From the NCBI GenBank assembly GCA_022448765.1, contig JAKUTI010000057.1, positions 1 to 12,561 on the forward strand: a DNA stretch of 12,561 nt. The letters run 5' to 3'. The notes under the pieces are model-generated. The model was not told the DNA's origin. It saw only the letters and a program-made list of their open reading frames with translations, and searched no databases. Below, piece by piece: positions 7,217 through 12,561 of the stretch (positions are counted from its first letter, which is position 1; each line of letters starts with the position of its first letter). The position numbers and the translations under genes were made by a program. Source of the stretch: Pseudomonadales bacterium. Lineage in GTDB: Bacteria; Pseudomonadota; Gammaproteobacteria; Pseudomonadales; Azotimanducaceae.

Positions 7217-9841
7217 TTACTGATCGGCTAGCGAACTCGCCTCGGTTTCGATAATCCGCTCGACCCCCACTAACTTTTCTGTCTCCCGTAAAGCGATGAG
7301 CCGGACACCCTGCGTATTTCGACCTACCACAGAAACTTCGTCGACTGAGGTCCGAACGAGCGTTCCTTGATCACTAATCAACATAATCTCGTCGCCCTCA
7401 AATACCTGACGAGCACCAATGACATTCCCATTTCTCTCCGAAGTTTGAATGGCTATAACACCTTGTGTGCCTCGACCCCTTACCGGGAACTCGCTGATCG
7501 AGGTGCGTTTGCCATACCCAAACTCCGCGGCGGTCAACATATAACCACCATCCTCAGGAACAATGAGCGCAATGAGTTGCTGGTCGGCCAATAACCGAAT
7601 TCCTCTCACACCGCGCGCCGTTCGACTCATTGCACGCACATCCGACTCTTTAAAACGCACCGCTTTCCCCACACTCGAAACGAGCACGATGTCACGGTGT
7701 CCATCCGTCATCGAAACGTCCACCAGGGTATTGCCTTCTTCCAGTTGCAAGGCAATCAAGCCGCTTGGTCTCGGGCGCGAAAATTGTTCTAGCGGCGTTT
7801 TCTTGACCGTACCATTGGCTGTCGCCATAAAAACAAAAGCGTCTTCCTCAAAATTGCCAACAGGCTGTATCGCAGTGATGCGCTCTCCATCCTCGAGCGG
7901 TAGCATGTTGACGAGCGGCCGACCCTTTGCACCTCGACTCCCTTGTGGAATTTGGTAGACCTTCAACCAATACACCTTCCCGGCGTTCGAAAAACAAAGA
8001 AGAGTTTCGTGACTGTTTGCTATAACCAGATGTTCGACAAAGTCTTCATCGTTGACGGTTGTCGCCATACGCCCCCGTCCACCACGGCGCTGAGCTTGGT
8101 AAACATCCAGAGGCTGGGTCTTGGCGTACCCCAGATGAGATACCGTGACCACCAAGTCTTCCTCTGTGATCAAGTCCTCCACCGTCAAATCCATTTGGGA
8201 ACTTAGTATTTCGGTACGACGATCGTCCCCGTAGTTTTCACGAATCTCGTTCAATTCGTCCCGAATCACGGCATGCAATCGATCAGTAGAGCCCAATATT
8301 TCTTGTAGATCCTCGATTTCTGTGAGAATTCCTTCGTATTCTTCGATCAATTGATCCTTCTCAAGCGCAGTCAGGCGATGTAGTCGCATTTCAAGAATAG
8401 ACTGTGCCTGTTCTTCGGATAAGTTATATACCCCATCACGCAAACCATACGCGTCATCCAGATCGAGGGGACGGCACGCGTCCAGCCCGACCTTCTCCAC
8501 AAGTTTCGAGATGGTGTCCGACTCCCACCCACGATCCAACAGGGCGGTCCTTGCCTCGGCTGCGTTTTGAGATTGCCGGATTAACTCGACAACGGCATCA
8601 ATATTCTCGAGGGCCACGACCTGACCCTCGAGAAGATGACCGCGCCGTCGTGCACGCTTCAAGAGGAATACCGTCCGACGTGTAATTACCTCGCGACGAT
8701 GCCTTAGAAACGCCTCCAACATTTCCTTCAAATTCACTTGTTTCGGTTGCCCGTCAATGATTGCTTGGCAGTTAATCCCGAAAACTGACTGCATCTGAGT
8801 TTGGGCGTATAGATTGTTTAGAACGACTTCACCGGCTTCACCACGTCGCAGTTCAATAACTATTCTCAAGCCGTCCCTGTCGGACTCATCGCGGATCTCG
8901 GTAATACCCTCGATCCGTTTCTCTTTAACAAGCTCGGCTATCCGTTCAATTAACTTACGGGTCGTCAACTGGTAAGGGATCTCGGTGACAATGATCGATT
9001 CCTTACCGGTGTCCTTCCCTTGGACTTCGGCTCGAGCTCTTACGTATATGCGTCCACGCCCAGTCCGATACGCTTGAACGATACCTGCACGTCCGTTGAT
9101 AATTCCAGCGGTAGGAAAATCAGGTCCCTGAACGTTTTCCATCAGCGCATCGATGGAGAGCTCGGGATTCTCAAGAAGCGCTAAGCAGCCATCAACCACC
9201 TCGCGCAAATTATGCGGCGGAATATTGGTCGCCATCCCAACTGCAATGCCCGTCGAGCCGTTGACAAGCAGATTCGGCACCCGGGTTGGCAACACCGATG
9301 GCATCGTCAAGGTCTCGTCGTAATTGTCTTCGAATTCGACCGTTTCCATTTCTAGGTCGGCCAATAAGTCGCTGGCAAAGCGCGTCATCCGGACTTCTGT
9401 ATATCGAGGGGCCGCAGCGGGGTCTCCGTCAATCGATCCAAAATTGCCTTGGCCGTCTACGAGCGGGTACCGCATGTTCCACGGCTGAGCCATGCGAACA
9501 ATAGTTTCATAAATGGATGAGTCGCCATGCGGGTGATATTTCCCCATGACCTCACCCGACACTCTTGCGCTTTTTACCGGACCACGATTATAGGTGTTAT
9601 TCAGTTCGCTCATCGCGAACAGTACCCGCCGGTGAACAGGTTTGAGCCCGTCCCGGATATCTGGCAGCGCGCGCGAAACGATCACGCTCATCGCGTAACC
9701 GAGAAAAGACTCGCGCAATTCGTCCTCGATATTTACCGGCGGGATATCGAAACCTCCCGCAGGCGGCCCTCTTGAGACAAGGGCGTCACCCCCCGACCCG
9801 GCGCCACTTTCGGACTCTGTCGAGTTCTCGTCTTCAGACAT
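7217..9841 (-). CDS. gyrA: DNA gyrase subunit A
   Basis: GyrA forms the DNA breakage-reunion and DNA-wrapping part of the A2B2 gyrase that introduces negative supercoils. The 874-residue protein has the winged-helix/tower domain (about 33-530) with the active-site tyrosine in PRYTEV (Tyr147, equal to E. coli Tyr122), and a six-bladed C-terminal pinwheel starting with the GyrA box QRRGGRG (584-590), which separates it from ParC. The quinolone-determining segment reads HPHGDSSIYE (103-112): the serine equal to Ser83 is present and the position equal to Asp87 is Glu, an acidic residue that keeps the drug-binding charge. Compared with E. coli there is an extra N-terminal stretch of about 25 residues, rich in Ser, Gly and Glu. 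The ATG at 9841 is the only start before Met51, yet it has no visible Shine-Dalgarno sequence (the upstream bases are TTTCCTTCTTCTG). Confidence 0.98.
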   Translation of the reverse strand: MSEDENSTESESGAGSGGDALVSRGPPAGGFDIPPVNIEDELRESFLGYAMSVIVSRALPDIRDGLKPVHRRVLFAMSELNNTYNRGPVKSARVSGEVMGKYHPHGDSSIYETIVRMAQPWNMRYPLVDGQGNFGSIDGDPAAAPRYTEVRMTRFASDLLADLEMETVEFEDNYDETLTMPSVLPTRVPNLLVNGSTGIAVGMATNIPPHNLREVVDGCLALLENPELSIDALMENVQGPDFPTAGIINGRAGIVQAYRTGRGRIYVRARAEVQGKDTGKESIIVTEIPYQLTTRKLIERIAELVKEKRIEGITEIRDESDRDGLRIVIELRRGEAGEVVLNNLYAQTQMQSVFGINCQAIIDGQPKQVNLKEMLEAFLRHRREVITRRTVFLLKRARRRGHLLEGQVVALENIDAVVELIRQSQNAAEARTALLDRGWESDTISKLVEKVGLDACRPLDLDDAYGLRDGVYNLSEEQAQSILEMRLHRLTALEKDQLIEEYEGILTEIEDLQEILGSTDRLHAVIRDELNEIRENYGDDRRTEILSSQMDLTVEDLITEEDLVVTVSHLGYAKTQPLDVYQAQRRGGRGRMATTVNDEDFVEHLVIANSHETLLCFSNAGKVYWLKVYQIPQGSRGAKGRPLVNMLPLEDGERITAIQPVGNFEEDAFVFMATANGTVKKTPLEQFSRPRPSGLIALQLEEGNTLVDVSMTDGHRDIVLVSSVGKAVRFKESDVRAMSRTARGVRGIRLLADQQLIALIVPEDGGYMLTAAEFGYGKRTSISEFPVRGRGTQGVIAIQTSERNGNVIGARQVFEGDEIMLISDQGTLVRTSVDEVSVVGRNTQGVRLIALRETEKLVGVERIIETEASSLADQ

Positions 9842-9895
9842 CAGAAGAAGGAAACAAGCCGGTCACCAGTCGTTGAATCACGCTGTTGAGGATAC

Positions 9896-9913
9896 GGGCA
9901 TTCTATCATGCCC
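9896..9913. repeat. Perfect inverted repeat GGGCAT-N6-ATGCCC upstream of gyrA
   Basis: GGGCAT at 9896-9901 and ATGCCC at 9908-9913 are exact reverse complements separated by six bases. The repeat encloses and overlaps the candidate gyrA -10, which is where a repressor operator or a cruciform-prone, supercoiling-sensing element would be expected. A second inverted pair, CCCAG (9911-9915) and CTGGG (9924-9928), abuts it. Function is inferred only from position. Confidence 0.55.
9900..9908 (-). promoter_or_regulatory. Candidate extended -10 promoter for gyrA
   Basis: On the minus strand TGATAGAAT (9908 to 9900) is a TGn-extended -10 with TAGAAT matching TATAAT at five of six positions. No -35 hexamer of quality lies at 16-18 nt, as is usual for extended -10 promoters. 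The start would be near A9893, giving a leader of about 52 nt. The element lies between the arms of a perfect inverted repeat. Confidence 0.45.
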
Positions 9914-9972
9914 AGGCCACCTTCTGGGGGAATTTGGGACAACCTCTAATCAGATTTAAGACACTGTTCCGC

Positions 9973-9978
9973 TATACT
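9973..9978 (+). promoter_or_regulatory. Candidate -10 box of mtaD, directly before the start codon
   Basis: TATACT matches the sigma-70 -10 consensus at five of six positions. Seven bases (CGCAACG) separate it from the ATG at 9986, so the expected transcription start falls on or next to the A of the start codon. No clear -35 is found at 16-18 nt (TCAGAT at 17). There is no Shine-Dalgarno sequence before this ATG, which fits a leaderless mRNA. Confidence 0.4.
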
Positions 9979-9985
9979 CGCAACG

Positions 9986-11305
9986 ATGCCTGATATGCTC
10001 ACGAAGACGGTCCTTCTTGCACGACATTTATTGCCCATCTCACCTTCGAACAAAGTTCTCGATGACCATGGTGTCGTTGTACAAGACGGACGAATTCTCG
10101 CAATAGATTCCAATAACTCGCTTCTCACGAATTATCCCGACGCTGTGGAAGTCGACTTAAGACACCACATCGTGATGCCGGGTTTGATCAATGCCCATGG
10201 GCACCTTCCAATGTCGTTAATGCGCGGAATAGGAGACGGCAAAAAGTTGGATACCTGGTTACGCGACATAATTTGGCCACTCGAAGCCAACATCGTATCT
10301 CGGGACTTCGTCGCGACTGGTACCGAGCTAGCGATCGCGGAAATGTTGAGCCTTGGCGTGACCACCGCGAGTGACATGTACTATTTCCCTGATGTGACCG
10401 CCGCCGTAGCAATTAAGTTGGGCTTTCGTGCACAAATTGCGTTCCCGATTATCGAGCTGCCTAATCTATATTCAAATACGGTTGATGAATGCATCCACCG
10501 AGGCATAGAACTTAGCGACGATTATCGAAGCACCACAACCATTCACCCGGCATTTGGTCCACATTCAACCTACGCCGTGCCGAGCGACGTACTTATTCGA
10601 GTGTTCACGTTAGCGGCTGAGATTGGTATCCCGGTCCAAATGCACTTACACGAAACTGAACAAGAAGTGCGCATTGCCCACGAGCAATTCGGCCAATCTT
10701 CGATTGAATACCTAGACCAGCACGGGATGTTGGTACCAGAGTTACAGGCCGTCCACATGACGGCTCTATCCCGAGACGAGATTGCACGTGTAGCTGAACG
10801 CGGCGTTAAAGTGATCCACTGTCCCTATTCCAATCTGAAGCTCGGCAGTGGTAGTTGCCCAATCGCGGAACTTTACGATGCAGGTATTACATTAGCGCTT
10901 GGAACCGACGGAGCAGCCTCGAACAACGCCCTCGATCTGCTGAGTGAGGCCCGTCTCGCTCTATTACTCGCAAACGATGGCAACGAGAGCCCGACCCGCG
11001 TCTCGCCTGCGCAAATCCTCGAGTCCGCGACATTAGGGGGAGCTCGAGCACTTGGGTTAGAAGCTGAAATTGGATCGATAGAGCCCGGGAAAGCTGCCGA
11101 TTTGATCGCGATAGATATCGACAAGCCGGGTATGCAACCTCTCTTTGACGCGCACACACAACTCATCCATACATCCGCTGCGAGTCACGTCAGTCATGCA
11201 TGGGTCGAAGGCAAGCTCTTGTACGAGAACGGGTCGTATAAACGTCTCGATGTCGAAGAGATTGTTGCCTCAGCGAAAACTTGGCGGGAGAAGGTCTTGG
11301 CATGA
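9986..11305 (+). CDS. mtaD: 5-methylthioadenosine / S-adenosylhomocysteine deaminase-type amidohydrolase
   Basis: This 439-residue protein is a metal-dependent amidohydrolase of the TRZ/ATZ/MtaD family. It shows the beta-strand cap at the N-terminus, the metal site HGH in NAHGHLPMSLMRG (His71, His73), SDMYYF (129-134), the MHLHET segment (His220 metal ligand, Glu223), QAVHMT (His257) and the catalytic/metal Asp in LGTDGAASNN (Asp308). MtaD deaminates 5'-methylthioadenosine to methylthioinosine in some gammaproteobacteria; relatives act on S-adenosylhomocysteine, adenosine, guanine or triazines, so the exact substrate is a family-based guess. The pairing with ubiG, as in Pseudomonas, supports the MtaD assignment. 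The ATG at 9986 is used; an ATG at 9995 is a possible alternative. Its TGA overlaps the ubiG ATG. Confidence 0.88.
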   Translation: MPDMLTKTVLLARHLLPISPSNKVLDDHGVVVQDGRILAIDSNNSLLTNYPDAVEVDLRHHIVMPGLINAHGHLPMSLMRGIGDGKKLDTWLRDIIWPLEANIVSRDFVATGTELAIAEMLSLGVTTASDMYYFPDVTAAVAIKLGFRAQIAFPIIELPNLYSNTVDECIHRGIELSDDYRSTTTIHPAFGPHSTYAVPSDVLIRVFTLAAEIGIPVQMHLHETEQEVRIAHEQFGQSSIEYLDQHGMLVPELQAVHMTALSRDEIARVAERGVKVIHCPYSNLKLGSGSCPIAELYDAGITLALGTDGAASNNALDLLSEARLALLLANDGNESPTRVSPAQILESATLGGARALGLEAEIGSIEPGKAADLIAIDIDKPGMQPLFDAHTQLIHTSAASHVSHAWVEGKLLYENGSYKRLDVEEIVASAKTWREKVLA

Positions 11306-12000
11306 ACGTCGACCCCAGCGAAATTCAAAAATTCGAATCAATAGCGCATCGTTGGTGGGATCCCGACGGGGAATTCCGGCCGTTACATGACATAAATAGC
11401 ACTCGTTTGAAGTACATCGACGATCGAACTCGAGTGGAGGGTCTTGACGTACTAGAAGTCGGTTGTGGTGGTGGGATTCTGACACAAAGTCTCGCTGAAC
11501 TCGGCGCAGTAACAACCGGTATCGACGCAGCATCTGGCCCTCTAAAGGTCGCGCAATTGCGTGCGATCGAGACCCATATGGACGAAAAGATCCGTTACAT
11601 AGAATCTACAGCGGAGTCCTTTGCAGAAGTCGAACCAGAATCATTCCAAGTTGTTGCGGCATTAGAGATGCTCGAACACGTGCCAGACTTTCGGTCCACC
11701 ATTCGTGCGCTTGCCAAGCTTGCTCGTCCTGGCGGAACGCTATTTCTGTCGACGATTAACCGTAATCCAAAGGCCTACTTGATGGCTATTTTAGGCGCGG
11801 AGTATGTTCTGAATCTTTTGCCACGTGGAACGCATGATTACGAAAAGTTTATAAAGCCGAGTGAACTCGCTGGTGCGGTTCGGGATGCCGGTCTATTGGT
11901 AAGGGATGTCACCGGCTACAGCTACAACCCGCTCACTCGTGGCTGCAAGCTAGTTAACAATCCGTCTGTTAACTATCTCTTGTGGGCACAGAAACCCTAG
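11302..12000 (+). CDS. ubiG: Ubiquinone biosynthesis O-methyltransferase
   Basis: UbiG carries out both O-methylation steps of ubiquinone synthesis with S-adenosylmethionine at the inner face of the membrane. The 232-residue protein (E. coli 240) begins MNVDPSEIQKFESIAHRWWD, has the SAM-binding motif LEVGCGGGIL (51-60) with an acidic residue at the end of strand 2 (Asp75), the motif LEMLEHVPD (121-129), and the membrane-associated stretch AYLMAILGAEYVLNLLPRGTHD with KFIKPSEL (182-189). The frame is open to a TTG at 11281, but the ATG at 11302 is right: GAGAAGG lies 7 nt upstream and the start overlaps the mtaD stop as ATGA. In many relatives a phosphatase gene (gph/mupP) follows ubiG; here it ends against a convergent rluB. 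Confidence 0.97.
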   Translation: MNVDPSEIQKFESIAHRWWDPDGEFRPLHDINSTRLKYIDDRTRVEGLDVLEVGCGGGILTQSLAELGAVTTGIDAASGPLKVAQLRAIETHMDEKIRYIESTAESFAEVEPESFQVVAALEMLEHVPDFRSTIRALAKLARPGGTLFLSTINRNPKAYLMAILGAEYVLNLLPRGTHDYEKFIKPSELAGAVRDAGLLVRDVTGYSYNPLTRGCKLVNNPSVNYLLWAQKP

Positions 12001-12002
12001 GA

Positions 12003-12012
12003 ACGAATTCGT
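12003..12012. repeat. 10-bp palindrome ACGAATTCGT after ubiG
   Basis: A perfect palindrome begins 3 nt after the ubiG stop, in the short gap between convergent genes. On either strand it is not followed by a T-run, so it is not a convincing terminator on its own. Confidence 0.45.
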
Positions 12013-12068
12013 CCTAACACATACGAACTGGGGAAAATCGATACATAGGCGGATGTGCCGAGGCCAGT

Positions 12069-12561
12069 CTAATGACTGCTGGCAGCCGGGGGCAAAAGCC
12101 CAGGATACGGAATCAGTACCGAATTCTTGGTATTGAACTTTTTATTTTTGTTTGGTGCCGACGGCCTGAATCCAACTTTCAAAAGACCGCAAATACGCCG
12201 AACATCGTCCGAGCACATTTCCATCAATTGGCCTCGTCGCAGCATCGACGGAAGAACTACGGGTCCAAAACGCACCCGTTTAAGGCGACTGACTTTCACC
12301 CCCTGACTGGCAAACAAAATTCGAACTTCTCGGTTGCGACCTTCCATTAACACAACGTGATACCAATGATTAGATCCCTGTCCGTTGTAATATCGAATGT
12401 CGGAGAAACGACCAATTTCGCCGTCGATTGTCACCCCCTTTTTTAGAAGTTCGATCCCTGCTTCTTCCAATTTGCCTTCAACCCTGACGGCATACTCGCG
12501 ATCGATACCGGTGCTGGGATGCATGAGCCGATGCGCCAAAAGCCCATCGTTAACGAACAAC
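12069..12561 (-). CDS. rluB: 23S rRNA pseudouridine2605 synthase RluB, C-terminal part, 5' end outside window
   Basis: RluB converts U2605 of 23S rRNA to pseudouridine. About 163 codons are visible, and the gene begins beyond the right edge: the apparent TTG start at 12560 encodes the Leu of the conserved stretch L-FVNDGLLAHRLMHPS. Further family motifs are REYAVRV (21-27), YYNGQGSNHWYHVVL (57-71), EGRNREVR (73-80) and SRLKRVRFGPVVLP (91-104). The catalytic Asp, in the RLDxxTSG motif, would lie upstream and is not seen. RluB is preferred to RluE/RsuA because of the N(Q/H)WY and GRNREVR context, but this is a comparison from memory. After about residue 130 the protein departs from the family: a Lys/Asn run (NKNKKFNTKN) and a Pro-rich end replace the usual basic tail. 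This tail lies opposite the ubiG terminator. Confidence 0.88.
   Translation of the reverse strand, partial: LFVNDGLLAHRLMHPSTGIDREYAVRVEGKLEEAGIELLKKGVTIDGEIGRFSDIRYYNGQGSNHWYHVVLMEGRNREVRILFASQGVKVSRLKRVRFGPVVLPSMLRRGQLMEMCSDDVRRICGLLKVGFRPSAPNKNKKFNTKNSVLIPYPGLLPPAASSH
12113..12149 (+). terminator. Intrinsic terminator for the mtaD-ubiG transcript
   Basis: TCAGTACC (12113-12120) pairs with GGTATTGA (12129-12136), eight pairs with one G-U, extendable by G-U and A-U across the loop, and is followed by TTTTTATTTTT (12139-12149). This is a good Rho-independent terminator for plus-strand transcripts. It lies about 115 nt past the ubiG stop and inside the 3' end of rluB on the other strand. It is not bidirectional, because on the minus strand the run of A precedes the hairpin. 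Confidence 0.72.

Noticed and set aside
10873..11166. Minus-strand open frames opposite mtaD
   Set aside because: They are antisense shadows of a conserved amidohydrolase with Ser/Arg-rich, family-less translations.
12013..12102. Twister-ribozyme-like elements (CCTAACAC, a later AAAGCCC) after ubiG
   Set aside because: The closing P1 helix is not present, the internal conserved loop sequences are out of order, and the AAAGCCC element lies outside the helix formed by CACAT/ATGTG.
12048..12110. Possible tRNA (GGCGGATGTGCCGAGG resembles the 5' part of a class II tRNA)
   Set aside because: There is no matching acceptor strand, no T-loop GGTTC-A-TCC and no anticodon arm of correct geometry.

Overview
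The window is an ordinary chromosomal backbone segment from a proteobacterium, most likely an uncultivated or little-studied gammaproteobacterium. The evidence is the gene order gyrA-serC-pheA-hisC-tyrA-cmk-rpsA-ihfB-lapA, which is the known gammaproteobacterial block, together with a fused chorismate mutase/prephenate dehydratase, an IHF beta subunit, a UbiG ubiquinone methyltransferase and an MtaD-type deaminase. Base composition looks moderate, near half GC by eye. I could not assign a genus.

Layout. From 9841 down to 1 everything is on the minus strand: gyrA (DNA gyrase A), serC, pheA, hisC and tyrA (serine, phenylalanine, histidine and tyrosine synthesis), cmk (CMP kinase), rpsA (ribosomal protein S1), ihfB (IHF beta) and the start of lapA, cut by the window edge. 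From serC to rpsA the genes are 11 nt or less apart or overlap by a few bases, so they almost certainly form one operon with coupled translation. Only rpsA-ihfB (147 nt) and ihfB-lapA (74 nt) have real gaps. A 144-nt divergent intergenic region separates gyrA from a plus-strand pair, mtaD and ubiG (ATGA overlap). At the right edge a minus-strand rluB, missing its 5' end, converges on ubiG.

How the genes work together. The aroF-type block supplies chorismate-derived amino acids: PheA makes phenylpyruvate, TyrA makes 4-hydroxyphenylpyruvate, and HisC-family transaminases can act on both as well as on histidinol phosphate. SerC feeds serine and pyridoxal phosphate. Cmk, S1, IHF and gyrase are nucleotide, translation and chromosome-structure housekeeping. 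MtaD and UbiG both handle S-adenosylmethionine chemistry or its by-products.

I found no undescribed defence, mobile or biosynthetic system. The points worth a second look are small: aroA is missing from its usual place between tyrA and cmk; a plus-strand intrinsic terminator for ubiG lies inside the tail of rluB, so that tail appears to be overprinted on the terminator; a perfect inverted repeat encloses an extended -10 upstream of gyrA; a -10 box sits directly against the mtaD start, suggesting a leaderless mRNA; and there is a tandem 10-bp repeat in the ihfB leader.
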